Part shown: positions 7,080 to 16,219 of the stretch, piece after piece | Layout of the letters: every line of letters starts with the position of its first letter | Position numbering within the stretch: position 1 is the first letter of the stretch | From: an uncultured Sphingomonadaceae bacterium | GTDB lineage: Bacteria; Pseudomonadota; Alphaproteobacteria; Sphingomonadales; Sphingomonadaceae | Direction of reading: 5' to 3' | NCBI GenBank assembly: GCA_947495985.1 | Contig: CANMBD010000002.1 | Span: 248,001-312,000, forward strand | Length of the DNA: 64,000 nt | Notes under the pieces: generated by a model | Databases searched by the model: none | What the model saw: only the letters and a program-made list of their open reading frames with translations | What the model was told of the DNA's origin: nothing | Translations under genes and position numbers: made by a program

Positions 7080-9866
7080 TTGACTGACGGCACATCTCCC
7101 TATCCTCCGCTGGCCTATCCCGCGCTCCATGCCAGCCATAGCGGCATCTGGATTTGCGGCAGCGATGGTGTCTCCCGCGCAATTGGCAAGGGTGAGGCGA
7201 TTGGCTGTGTTGCGGAAACCCCGCATATCCTGCTCAACGCTCCGCTTATGGGTCAGCGATTGGGCTATCCCGATCTGTCCGGTCTTGATCTGCTGGAGCT
7301 GTTTGCTTTCATTCATCCCGCGCAGTTTATCGTGCCCACGCCAGCCGGTCTAGCCAAGACCCTTGGTCTCCAGCCGCCCGATCAAGAGGCAGATATCGCG
7401 TCCTTATACCGGAAGGCCGCCAGCCACTTGTTGGCGGGACTGGAAGCGCCCCATTGGGGGGAACGCGAAGGCGCTTGGAGCAGTGCGCAGGCGCTCTATC
7501 GACTACGCTGGCCTTGGGCAGGAGAAGTGTCCAAACGGCTGACCAAGCCCGCCGACGGAGAGCGCTGGCTTTTTTCGAAACTCGAAGAATGGGAAGAAGA
7601 GACACCGCGCCCGGCCCCACGTGCAGTAACGATGGACGAAGATGCTACGTTGACTCAACTCGGTACCTTGACCGGCAAGGGATCAGAGGAACGCGAAGGT
7701 CAGAAAAGCTATGCTGCCGCTGTTGCAAAAATTTTCAATCCCCGCCGAGTCAAAGGAGCACCCAACATGCTGCTCGCCGAGGCAGGCACAGGCATCGGCA
7801 AAACCCTCGGCTATCTGGCACCAGCATCGCTGTGGTCAGCAGAGGCAGGTGGCGCGGTCTGGATTTCGACCTTTACCAAGGCTCTGCAACGCCAACTCGA
7901 CCGTGAAACCCGGCGTATCTATCCGAACGAAGAGGTTTTTCGCAAAAAAGTGGTCGTCCGCAAAGGCCGCGAAAATTACCTCTGCCTGCTCAATCTGGAA
8001 GATGCTCTGCAAGGCGGTTTTTCCGGACGGGCCGCGATACTCGCCCATCTCGTGGCGCGCTGGGCCGCCTATAGCAAGGACGGCGATATGGTCGGCGGTG
8101 ACTTGCCGGGTTGGCTGACAACATTGTTCCGGCGCAACGGGTCTACGGCATTGACAGACCGGCGCGGGGAATGCGTCTATGCCGGTTGCCCCCACTACCG
8201 CAAATGCTTCATTGAAAAAGCCGCGCGCGCAAGTCAGCAGGCCGATATTGTAATCGCCAATCACGCGCTGGTCATGGTCAACGCGGCGCGTGGACGGGAA
8301 CAGCAAAATGCGCCGACGCGGCTGATTTTCGATGAAGGCCATCACCTGTTCGATGCAGCGGATTCCATGTTCGCCGCGCGCCTCTCTGGGCAGGAAGCGA
8401 TCGAGATACGCCGCTGGGTCATCGGTCCGGAAAGCAAGAGTCGCGGACGCCGCCGGGGTCTTGCCGCGCGACTTGCTGACCTTGCTTCCTATGACGACGA
8501 GGGCGGCCGCGCGATTGAAAGCGCCCGCCATGCCGCCGAAGCCTTGCCAAGCGACGGCTGGCTGCAACGCTTGTCGGAAAGCGAACCGTTCGGGCCGGTC
8601 GAAGCGCTGCTTGGCGAAGTCCGTCACATGGTCTTTGCCCGTGACGAGAGCCAGAGCGCGGATGCCGGCTATGGTCTGGAAACCGAGCTTACCGATGTCG
8701 AAGGCCCGATGATTGATGCGGTCGCCAATGCCGCCGAAGCCATTGATGCTTTGCTCAAACCCCTGGTCCGGCTTGGTCAGCGGATCGAACATCTGATCGA
8801 GGAAGGTCCGGACTGGATGGATGCCCCGGCAAGTGCCCGAATGGAAGGGGCGTTATCAAGCCTTGGCTGGCGTTGTGACACCCTGTCCGGATGGCTCGCC
8901 TTATTGTCGCGCATCGGCGGTCCGGCTGATCCCGATTTTGTCGACTGGCTGATGATCGACCGGTTCGAGGGCCGCGAATATGATATCGGCATCTGCCGCC
9001 ACTGGCTTGATCCGACTATCCCGGTGACTGAGGTGGTTACGAAGCCCGCCCATGGCCTGATGATCACATCGGCCACACTGAAAGGCGGCGGAGACTGGGA
9101 AACGGCCCGCGCGCGCAGTGGGGCAGTCCATCTTGATCAGACCGTACAGGAATTTGAAGTGCCCAGCCCGTTCAACTATGCGGAACAGGCCAAGGTGATC
9201 ATTGTCACCGATGTGAAGCGCGGGGATATGGCGGGGCTGGCTGGTGCCTATGCACAGCTGATCGAAGCTTCCGGCGGCGGCACGCTAGGCCTGTTCACAG
9301 CAATCCGGCGGCTGCGCACTGTCTATGCCCGGATTGCCGATCGGATGGCGCAAAGCGGCTTGCCGATCTACGCGCAACATGTTGATCCTATCGACACCGG
9401 CACGTTGGTGGACATTTTTCGCGATGATCCCAAAGCCAGCCTGCTCGGTACCGATGCCTTGCGTGACGGCGTGGACGTACCCGGTCGCAGCCTGCGCCTT
9501 GTCGTCATGGAATCCGTGCCATGGCCGCGCCCGGACATATTACACAAGGCCCGGCGTCTGGCGGGCGGCGGCAGCGCCTATGACGACCGGATCATCCGCG
9601 CGCGTTTAGCACAAGCCTTTGGCCGGATCATACGCCGCGCCGATGATCATGGACATTTTGTAATCCTGTCATCCGCTTTCCCGTCCCGTCTGCTGACCGC
9701 TTTTCCGGAAGGAACACCGATTGAACGCATGCCGCTCGCACAGGCCTTGGCGGAAATAAAAGCCGCTAAATCCAAAACTGTGCAATCCAGTCTTTCCCCT
9801 GACATATCTTTCGGGCATGACGCTGGGCAAACGGATATTCCGGGGAATAAATCGGGCGGTATATGA
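7080..9866 (+). CDS. DinG/XPD-type ATP-dependent DNA helicase with Fe-S cysteines
   Basis: 928 residues. A non-conserved N-terminal region of about 220 residues precedes a superfamily 2 helicase: Walker A AEAGTGIGKT (about residue 236), an Fe-S region with cysteines in NYLCLLN and GECVYAGCPHYRKCF (about 302-380), Walker B DEGHH (about 420), and the C-terminal LLGTDALRDGVDVPGRSL and QAFGRIIRR motifs. Such enzymes unwind DNA 5' to 3' in repair or R-loop removal. The TTG at 7080, two bases after the NnrU stop, is the apparent start although weak. The stop overlaps the next gene as ATGA. Confidence 0.88.
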   Translation: MTDGTSPYPPLAYPALHASHSGIWICGSDGVSRAIGKGEAIGCVAETPHILLNAPLMGQRLGYPDLSGLDLLELFAFIHPAQFIVPTPAGLAKTLGLQPPDQEADIASLYRKAASHLLAGLEAPHWGEREGAWSSAQALYRLRWPWAGEVSKRLTKPADGERWLFSKLEEWEEETPRPAPRAVTMDEDATLTQLGTLTGKGSEEREGQKSYAAAVAKIFNPRRVKGAPNMLLAEAGTGIGKTLGYLAPASLWSAEAGGAVWISTFTKALQRQLDRETRRIYPNEEVFRKKVVVRKGRENYLCLLNLEDALQGGFSGRAAILAHLVARWAAYSKDGDMVGGDLPGWLTTLFRRNGSTALTDRRGECVYAGCPHYRKCFIEKAARASQQADIVIANHALVMVNAARGREQQNAPTRLIFDEGHHLFDAADSMFAARLSGQEAIEIRRWVIGPESKSRGRRRGLAARLADLASYDDEGGRAIESARHAAEALPSDGWLQRLSESEPFGPVEALLGEVRHMVFARDESQSADAGYGLETELTDVEGPMIDAVANAAEAIDALLKPLVRLGQRIEHLIEEGPDWMDAPASARMEGALSSLGWRCDTLSGWLALLSRIGGPADPDFVDWLMIDRFEGREYDIGICRHWLDPTIPVTEVVTKPAHGLMITSATLKGGGDWETARARSGAVHLDQTVQEFEVPSPFNYAEQAKVIIVTDVKRGDMAGLAGAYAQLIEASGGGTLGLFTAIRRLRTVYARIADRMAQSGLPIYAQHVDPIDTGTLVDIFRDDPKASLLGTDALRDGVDVPGRSLRLVVMESVPWPRPDILHKARRLAGGGSAYDDRIIRARLAQAFGRIIRRADDHGHFVILSSAFPSRLLTAFPEGTPIERMPLAQALAEIKAAKSKTVQSSLSPDISFGHDAGQTDIPGNKSGGI

Positions 9867-10405
9867 AAAGACTGACACTTTTGCGGCACGCCAAATCCAG
9901 CTGGGATGACCCCGTCGCCAGAGATTTCGACCGACCGCTAAATGACAAGGGCAAACGCGCCGCTGCGATCATGGGGAAGTTTATCAAGCGCAATAATCTC
10001 GTCTTCGATCAAATCCTCGCCTCTCCTGCAGTGCGGGTCATCGAAACACTGGAACATGTTGAACCGGTCAGCGGCTTGTCTTTTGAACCGAAATGGGACC
10101 GCAAAATCTATCTGGCATCCTCGGTCACATTGATGGACGTTTTGCGCGGCGCCAATGCGAATGCCGATCATGTGTTGATGGTCGGGCATAATCCTGGCCT
10201 GGAAGACCTGATTTTTGATCTGGTTCCTGACGATGGTTCATCCGAAGCTCGCGGCGCAGTGGAAATCAAATATCCAACAGCAGCATTGGCCGAGCTCAGC
10301 CTGAGCGTAGAAAGCTGGGCCGATATCGAAGATAATTGCGCAACTCTGGATCGCTTCACGCGTCCACGCGATCTCGATCCGGAACTGGGTCCTGACTATA
10401 ACTAG
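9863..10405 (+). CDS. SixA-type histidine phosphatase family protein
   Basis: 180 residues. The catalytic LLRHAKSSWDD motif is at residues 5-16, and the second conserved histidine is in MVGHNPGLEDL near residue 108, as in phosphohistidine phosphatase SixA and relatives. It probably removes phosphate from a phosphohistidine or small molecule in the cytosol. Its ATG overlaps the helicase stop by 4 bases. It is the last plus-strand gene before the tRNA-Leu fragment that marks the left edge of the putative island. Confidence 0.85.
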   Translation: MKRLTLLRHAKSSWDDPVARDFDRPLNDKGKRAAAIMGKFIKRNNLVFDQILASPAVRVIETLEHVEPVSGLSFEPKWDRKIYLASSVTLMDVLRGANANADHVLMVGHNPGLEDLIFDLVPDDGSSEARGAVEIKYPTAALAELSLSVESWADIEDNCATLDRFTRPRDLDPELGPDYN

Positions 10406-10418
10406 CTGCTTTATAAAG

Positions 10419-10494
10419 AAACTGGTGCGGTCGAGAAGACTCGATATTCTCGGGAGATTAATCCCAAAGCGACCTCAACGCTGCGAGTTTTCCA
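10419..10494 (-). pseudogene. Truncated tRNA-Leu fragment, displaced 3' end (att-like)
   Basis: Compared with the intact tRNA-Leu at 29925-30013: bases 10419-10444 are identical to 29921-29946 (CCA end, acceptor and T arm); bases 10468-10485 are identical over the whole anticodon arm including the GAG anticodon; the variable arm between them differs with one indel. Similarity fades inside the D loop, and the D stem and 5' acceptor strand are missing. It cannot fold into a working tRNA. Confidence 0.85.
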
Positions 10495-10724
10495 GGAAAA
10501 TCAATTCAAATTAGGGAGTTGCGATATCAAGTAACTTCCTAAGAAAACTAAACTCGTCTCCGATTGGTGAATTCTCTTGATAAGACATCCGCTACGTGCG
10601 CGTAAGAGTCTGTTGCAATGGCTTCGTTAGCGATCCTCAACCCAGTGCCTGCTTTATCTCGTTAGCGGCCTATAAATACCTCTTTCCAAAAATCCAATTG
10701 GGCCAGCTTTACTGTCAGTGAACA
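10495..10724. other. AT-rich intergenic region, no gene seen
   Basis: Between the tRNA fragment and the end of uxuA I see no coding frame or clear terminator. The AT-rich, stop-filled character would fit decayed element DNA. Confidence 0.5.
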
Positions 10725-11912
10725 TCAGGTTCTCGCCAATTCCGATATCGCCTTTATGACACCGCGTATTTCGGCAAGTCCCTTCATCCTGCCGATGGCG
10801 GAATAGCCAGGATTTGTTGTGCGTTCGATATCACCCATCATCAAATGGCCGTGATCGGGTCGGATGAAGATTTCGCGGTTCAATTCCTGTTCGTTATCCA
10901 GCAAATGGCGGATCACACGGACCATATCGATGTCGCTGTCGAGATGACTGGCCTCATAGAATGAGCGTTGTTCCTGTGGATCACGAGTCACACCGCGCAA
11001 ATGGGCAAAGTTAATGCGCTCGGCATAGTCCCGCGCCATTTGGGGGAGGTCATTGTCAGGCCTGCTGCCGTAGGTGCCGACGCACAACGTTATGCCGTTG
11101 GCCGGGCTAGGCAGTTCATGAAATAATATTTCAAGATCAGCGGGGGTACAGATGATGCGCGGCAGCCCAAACATATCCCAAGGTGGATCGTCAGGATGGA
11201 TGGCCAGTTTTACACTGGCACTTTCCGCATATGGCAAAACCTTCGCGAGGAAAGCAAACAGGTTCTGCCGCAGCCCGCTATGATCGATATTTTTGTATCG
11301 CGCCAATGCCTCACGAAAATCCTCGAGTGAATAGGCATCGGTCATCCTGCCCGGCAAACCGGCGATGATGGTACGAGTCAGTTCCGCCCGCTGCTCCTCC
11401 GACATAGCTTCGAAGACGCGTTCTGCGCGAGCCATCTCGTCCTGCGAATAATCATCCTGCGCAGTATCTCGCTGCAGGATAAACAGATCGAAAGCCGCAA
11501 ACCGGTCCTGATCGAAACGGAGCGCATAGGCACCGTTTGGCAGTTGATATTTCAAATCGGTGCGCGTCCAGTCGATCACCGGCATGAAATTATAACAGAT
11601 GGTTTTGATGCCCTCTGTCGCCAGATTTTCAAGTGTTGCAATCCAGTTATCGATATATTTTTGATGACCGGGCGCGGCCAGCTTGATGTCCTCATGGACA
11701 GGAATGCTTTCCACTACCGTCCAGTTTAACGGTGCCATTGTCTCATTATGTTCTTCGACTACCACCTTGTGTGCAGCAATTTCTTCACGCGGCCATGCTT
11801 CACCGATAGGGATATCGTGTAATGCGCTGACGATATCGGTCGCACCGGTCTGCCGGATCTCCGCCAGGCTCACTGGATCATTCGGACCAAACCATCGCCA
11901 GGATTCACGCAT
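10725..11912 (-). CDS. uxuA: D-mannonate dehydratase
   Basis: 395 residues, the family's length. It removes water from D-mannonate to give 2-keto-3-deoxy-D-gluconate (KDG) in the glucuronate pathway. Visible UxuA features: N-terminal MRESWRWFGPNDPVSL, the metal-site region KLAIHPDDPPWDMFGLPRI (near 240-258), FAHLRGVTRD and the C-terminal IRPDHGHLMMGD segment. GGAGGG lies about 6 bases before the ATG. It ends the minus-strand cluster and feeds the same KDG pool used by kdgK and eda upstream, letting the cell use glucuronate or mannonate along with alginate. Confidence 0.93.
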   Translation of the reverse strand: MRESWRWFGPNDPVSLAEIRQTGATDIVSALHDIPIGEAWPREEIAAHKVVVEEHNETMAPLNWTVVESIPVHEDIKLAAPGHQKYIDNWIATLENLATEGIKTICYNFMPVIDWTRTDLKYQLPNGAYALRFDQDRFAAFDLFILQRDTAQDDYSQDEMARAERVFEAMSEEQRAELTRTIIAGLPGRMTDAYSLEDFREALARYKNIDHSGLRQNLFAFLAKVLPYAESASVKLAIHPDDPPWDMFGLPRIICTPADLEILFHELPSPANGITLCVGTYGSRPDNDLPQMARDYAERINFAHLRGVTRDPQEQRSFYEASHLDSDIDMVRVIRHLLDNEQELNREIFIRPDHGHLMMGDIERTTNPGYSAIGRMKGLAEIRGVIKAISELART

Positions 11913-11928
11913 TGTCCATTCCCTCCGT

Positions 11929-13188
11929 TCAGCCTGTCAGCATGTCCGTCAGGCCCTGAAAACCCATATAACCGGTCAGCAGGGAAAATAGAAAAAGACC
12001 GCCAAGACCCAGATTGGTGATCAGGCTATTCCTGTGAACACCCATCAAATCGGATCGATTGCCGAGATAAATGATACAGGCGACGGTCACCGGGAGCAGT
12101 ACCACGTTGAAAGCTTGCGACAGGATCAGGACAAAGACAGGCCTTGCTTCGAACAAGGGCACAACCAGCCCCAGCAGTGAAATCAAAAACACGAAGATGC
12201 GATATTTCCACAAGGTCATATCGCGCCGCGTGCCTCGGTAGTCGCAGAGGAGCCATGGGATCAGCAGCAGATTGGGAAATTGCGAAGACACGCCAGCAGA
12301 AATGATCCCGATGGCAAAAATTGATACGGCCAACGGACCGGCGAGTGGTTCGAGCAGGTCAATCATTTGCGATGCACGCTCCAACCCGATCCCCTCTGCA
12401 AACAGGCTGCCAGCCGCAGCCGCCATGATTGAAGCGCTGATGACGAACATCATGATCGCTGCAAAAGCGGCATCGCGCCGTTGTTGTTTGTCATGTTCCA
12501 TCGCCCAGCCCGCCTCTTTCACCAGCGTGGTTCGGATGATGAACAGTCCGGAAAAGATCGTGGTTCCCACCATTGATGCGATCAGCAGCAGCGGCCCGGT
12601 ATCGCTGGGCCCGACTTCCGGCACCGAAGGAATTAAACCAGCGGCGATGTCGCCAACAGGCGGCATTAGGATGAAAAAATTGAGGACAAAGCAGCCCGCC
12701 ATGATAGCGACAATTACCGCGAGAGTGCGTTCGAAAACCTGTGTACGCCCGCCCCAGAATATGAAATAGGCAACAGCACAGAAAAACGCTGCCCAATAGA
12801 TCGGTGCAATCCCGCCTTCGATGAAGGTCCTGGACCATTCGTAGCTGATTTCTGCCACGATCCCCATCACACCCATCACGCTACCGCAAACCCCTATCCC
12901 GAGAGCGGCTATGAAAAACAGGCCAACGGCTGGATGAATATGCTTGCGAAAAGCCTCAAGCGCGGTTTCACCGGTCACCAGAGTGTAGCGCCCATAAGTC
13001 GCGATCATCAGATAGGTTGCCGCGCAGGAGATCAGCACGGTCCACAGGAGTGTCATCCCGTAATTGGCACCCGCCGTTGCCATGGTGGTGACGCTGCCAG
13101 TGCCGATATTGAATCCCAGCAGGAATATGCCGGGCAGGAAAAGCGCAAGCTTTGCTCTCAGGCCTGTGGCTTTTGTTGAGGCAGTCAT
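11929..13188 (-). CDS. NRAMP-related membrane transporter lacking the canonical metal motif
   Basis: 419 residues with about eleven membrane helices; order and loops resemble the NRAMP (divalent metal) family of the LeuT fold. In true NRAMPs helix 1 carries DPGN and helix 6 carries MPHN. Here the helix 1 region reads LGFNIGTGSVTTMATAGA, and the helix 6 region MVGTTIFSGLFIIRTTLVKE, so both metal-binding motifs are missing. It lies 16 bases before uxuA on the same strand, within a uronate cluster. That context suggests transport of a sugar acid or another non-metal substrate, but this is inference. It could alternatively still carry a cation. Confidence 0.72.
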   Translation of the reverse strand: MTASTKATGLRAKLALFLPGIFLLGFNIGTGSVTTMATAGANYGMTLLWTVLISCAATYLMIATYGRYTLVTGETALEAFRKHIHPAVGLFFIAALGIGVCGSVMGVMGIVAEISYEWSRTFIEGGIAPIYWAAFFCAVAYFIFWGGRTQVFERTLAVIVAIMAGCFVLNFFILMPPVGDIAAGLIPSVPEVGPSDTGPLLLIASMVGTTIFSGLFIIRTTLVKEAGWAMEHDKQQRRDAAFAAIMMFVISASIMAAAAGSLFAEGIGLERASQMIDLLEPLAGPLAVSIFAIGIISAGVSSQFPNLLLIPWLLCDYRGTRRDMTLWKYRIFVFLISLLGLVVPLFEARPVFVLILSQAFNVVLLPVTVACIIYLGNRSDLMGVHRNSLITNLGLGGLFLFSLLTGYMGFQGLTDMLTG

Positions 13189-13245
13189 TCCGCCAACACG
13201 CCCGAAACTCGGACGTCAGAATGTGACACCAAGCTCAGATCCGAC

Positions 13246-16101
13246 TTATCCATGCGCGCCAAAATGGTTGGCAATCGCCGTCGAGATGCGCAGCATCTGC
13301 GCGTAGGATTCCTCGATAACATCAATATAGTCCGTTCGGATTCGCTGATATTCCGGCGCGCTGCTCTGCGAAGCCTGTGCCGGTTCGTCCATATCGAAAT
13401 CACCAATCTCAGGAGCTTCCACCGGATAGGCATCACGCAGCAACGCAACGGCATCAGGTATGCGCAGCGCAAATACCATGTCGAGAATATCATCACGGCT
13501 GATATCGTTGCGCCGTGAGAAGGGCGGGATTTGAACGGCCTTCAGAAATATATGCTGCATCAGCGCCAGCCGCAGCGCATGCAAAACGCCCAGAGTACGG
13601 CGGCGCTCCTCGTCAGCTTTTGGCAAGGCTTTGGCTGGGAACATGTCCAGCAAGCGTCGCAACATGAGGCCGTCAATACGCAACTGCGTCGCCAGTTGAC
13701 GGAAGGATTGCGCACGATTGTCCACCGCCAGTCGCTCGGCCAGATCAAGACAGGCAGCCTCAACTTCGGGCTCTGCACCACGATAGGGGCGGGTGGCCCA
13801 AAAAGCGCCGTTGAATATCTCGCCATAGGCACCGAGCGTCTTAATACTGGCGCGCTGGTTGGAATAGGAAACAAGCCGCATCAGCGATGTGGCACGTTCG
13901 GAGCGGGTGAACAGATCGGCAAACCGTTCCCGGTCCTCATTCACCGCTTCACCTATCCCGGCAATGACGTTCACCGGATAGCCAAGTTGCTGGAGCACTG
14001 CATTATGCGGGATAGCGCGGATACTCCGCAGGCTGAGATCGCGTTCGGTTGCAATATCGGATTGCCGCCGAGACTTGCGCGAGCCGGTTTCATTGAGCAG
14101 CGACAGGCCAAAGGCCATAAGCGAACGGTTGTAGCTCTTGTCCTGAAAATAACGGGCCTGAGTCCGTCGAACATCACGGTAAAAATCGAGCGACACATCA
14201 ACTTCCGAATAGAAAGGATCGTCATTCTTCCCGTCCGAAACATTAGCGACCTGTGTCTCCATGATCCGCGTCAGAAGCGCCAGCGCGGTACCGGGATTAC
14301 CGAAGTAGACATAGCCATCGCCGCCCTGAAAACTGGCTTCCTGCACGAGACCCAGTTTGTGACCGGCAAATTGCGCCCGCGCCCAGTTGCTCATCGGATG
14401 GGTCAGCCGTTCGCTGATTCCACCGGGATGCGCGCCGCGGCCCATGGATTCGCCATGGGTGTTGAAAATCAATCCTTCCACGCCGGTCAAGCCATGCTTG
14501 GCCATTAGTTGTGCCATGCGTCCCTGCAGCCGTTCAATCGCTAGCGACGCCGGTATCTGCCCCAGAAAACGACCAGCATCAGAAAATCCAGTCTGGATCG
14601 CAACCAGACCGCGCACCCGAACATAGTCCTGAAAGGCAGGTTCCGCGAACAATGCATCAAGGAAGCGCCCGCCATGTTCCAGCGCCGATTCTGTTTCAAA
14701 CAGCGGCGATATGTCGACCCTGTCTTCAATTCCAAACAGCTTCGCAAAGTAGAGCGCGCAAAGCACGGTTGAAGGCTGTTCGCATTCCGCAATCAAAAGG
14801 CGCACCGGATTGTCGGCATCAACATGCTTGATGATTTGCGCAATGGCTAGAAACTGGCGGACTGCCGTGGTGGTTTCGATCGCCAGATTGGCAAAATTGA
14901 CATCGACCGGTTTCACATTGGCAATAAGCTCGCGCAGGCTGGCCATCGCACTTCGGCTTTCGACGGCAAGCGACTCCTTGCTGCCAAGATAACGCCGAAT
15001 GGCATTGTGTAATTGTGAGGAATTGATCCGGAAATGAACCGTACCCGTTCCCAGACCCTGATTTTTCATTTCCGAAGCCATTGGAATCAGAGCAGCTGCC
15101 GTCCTGGCATCAGTCTTCGCGATGATTTTATCGAGCTTGCTGATCAGTGGTTTTAGCGAAAGGAGCTTTGCGCTATTTTTAGCGGTTAGCGCATTGGCCG
15201 CATCCGACAGAGCTTTGGTTGACGTGATATCTGCGGAGAATATGTCCAGCATTTGTCCGCAATGCGCACGCGCCTGTTCCAGCTTGCCGCAAACCGCCGC
15301 TATCTCTTTATCGTTCGCGGCCAAATCTTCGAGAACAGCACTATATCGCCCGATCTGGTTGAGTTTCTCCGACAGCCGGAATTTGATCGATGTCGACCAT
15401 GCGATATCGGTTCGGCCATCCATGTCATAGCCGACCCAAGTACCAAAACTGAATGCTGTGGGTCGAAGCTTGCGCCAGTCCTTGGAGAAGGATTTACGAG
15501 CCACGTCGACCAGCAGCCCCGATATTTCCCGCTGCGCATCGGATGCAGAATTGATGGCGTTGACTGCGGCGCGATGCTCGTCTTCGATGGACGGCCCGGA
15601 GGGAGGATCAAGTACTGATACCGCCACTCTCTTCCTGGGATTGGCTGCGAGCGCAGAAAGTTCCTTGTAGGCATTTGGACTTAACAAGAATGTCGGATGT
15701 GCGGTAAAAACGCAGCCCAGCAGGGGCCGTGACCATAGCCGCGAGAATTTCTGAAATCCGGTATCAGCAGATTTACGCGCCAGTCCCCGAATCTTTTTCC
15801 GGTTCGCCACCGGATCAACCGGGCCAACCAGACCGCCAAGATGTTTCGCGCGCCTGCGAAACGCATCGCGCTCCAGGTTCCCGATTGTCAAATCGAAACT
15901 GGCCAGATCGAGAGCATTGCCCTCCAGCTTGCGTGATAGTTCAAAACCCAGTTGCGCCACCGGATTGGACATTGGGCTCTCGCCGGTCTGCGCGTACAGA
16001 GCCTTCAGCCGGTCCGTCAGACCGGGAATGGAATTTGCCTTGCTCACTTGTTCTTCTTGCTGTTCTCGTTGACTAGTCCGCCAAGCTCTCGCTGCACGCA
16101 T
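13246..16101 (-). CDS. Divergent phosphoenolpyruvate carboxylase homologue
   Basis: 951 residues, PEPC length. Recognisable PEPC landmarks in order: VFTAHPT (about 131-137), GTWVGYDMDGRTD, SPLFETESAL, GFSDAGRFLG (for GYSDSxKDAG), THGESMGRGAHPGG (for HGRGGxxGRGG), GSRKSRR and LRSIRAIP. The first histidine motif, one glycine-arginine motif and GSR are kept, but the lysine of KDAG is arginine, the first arginine of HGRGG is missing and E after HPT is F. It may form oxaloacetate from PEP to balance growth on pyruvate-yielding sugars, or do something else. A GTG at 16047 (VSKANSIPG) is a plausible alternative start. Confidence 0.75.
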   Translation of the reverse strand: MRAARAWRTSQREQQEEQVSKANSIPGLTDRLKALYAQTGESPMSNPVAQLGFELSRKLEGNALDLASFDLTIGNLERDAFRRRAKHLGGLVGPVDPVANRKKIRGLARKSADTGFQKFSRLWSRPLLGCVFTAHPTFLLSPNAYKELSALAANPRKRVAVSVLDPPSGPSIEDEHRAAVNAINSASDAQREISGLLVDVARKSFSKDWRKLRPTAFSFGTWVGYDMDGRTDIAWSTSIKFRLSEKLNQIGRYSAVLEDLAANDKEIAAVCGKLEQARAHCGQMLDIFSADITSTKALSDAANALTAKNSAKLLSLKPLISKLDKIIAKTDARTAAALIPMASEMKNQGLGTGTVHFRINSSQLHNAIRRYLGSKESLAVESRSAMASLRELIANVKPVDVNFANLAIETTTAVRQFLAIAQIIKHVDADNPVRLLIAECEQPSTVLCALYFAKLFGIEDRVDISPLFETESALEHGGRFLDALFAEPAFQDYVRVRGLVAIQTGFSDAGRFLGQIPASLAIERLQGRMAQLMAKHGLTGVEGLIFNTHGESMGRGAHPGGISERLTHPMSNWARAQFAGHKLGLVQEASFQGGDGYVYFGNPGTALALLTRIMETQVANVSDGKNDDPFYSEVDVSLDFYRDVRRTQARYFQDKSYNRSLMAFGLSLLNETGSRKSRRQSDIATERDLSLRSIRAIPHNAVLQQLGYPVNVIAGIGEAVNEDRERFADLFTRSERATSLMRLVSYSNQRASIKTLGAYGEIFNGAFWATRPYRGAEPEVEAACLDLAERLAVDNRAQSFRQLATQLRIDGLMLRRLLDMFPAKALPKADEERRRTLGVLHALRLALMQHIFLKAVQIPPFSRRNDISRDDILDMVFALRIPDAVALLRDAYPVEAPEIGDFDMDEPAQASQSSAPEYQRIRTDYIDVIEESYAQMLRISTAIANHFGAHG

Positions 16102-16219
16102 TTTTCGAACAGTTCTTGTTCCCGGGACAGATTGTCATTCGCGTTGCGACAACATTGTTTTTCCCGTTTGGATGCTGTGCTTCCAAAAGAAAGAGTGAGC
16201 CGGGTTAGCAACATCCAAT

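Noticed and set aside
7836..8792. 318-codon minus-strand open frame within the DinG-type helicase
   Set aside because: The helicase frame has all motifs; the reverse frame lacks any.
10419..10494. A second functional tRNA-Leu
   Set aside because: The D stem and the 5' acceptor strand are missing and the variable arm is altered, so it cannot fold; interpreted as a displaced fragment.
13531..14508. 325-codon plus-strand open frame inside the PEP carboxylase homologue
   Set aside because: Antisense shadow of a gene with clear PEPC motifs; no recognisable protein features and no ribosome site.
13246..16101. Pseudogene call for the PEP carboxylase homologue
   Set aside because: The frame is intact over 951 codons and conserved fold motifs remain in order; the altered residues look like divergence, not decay.
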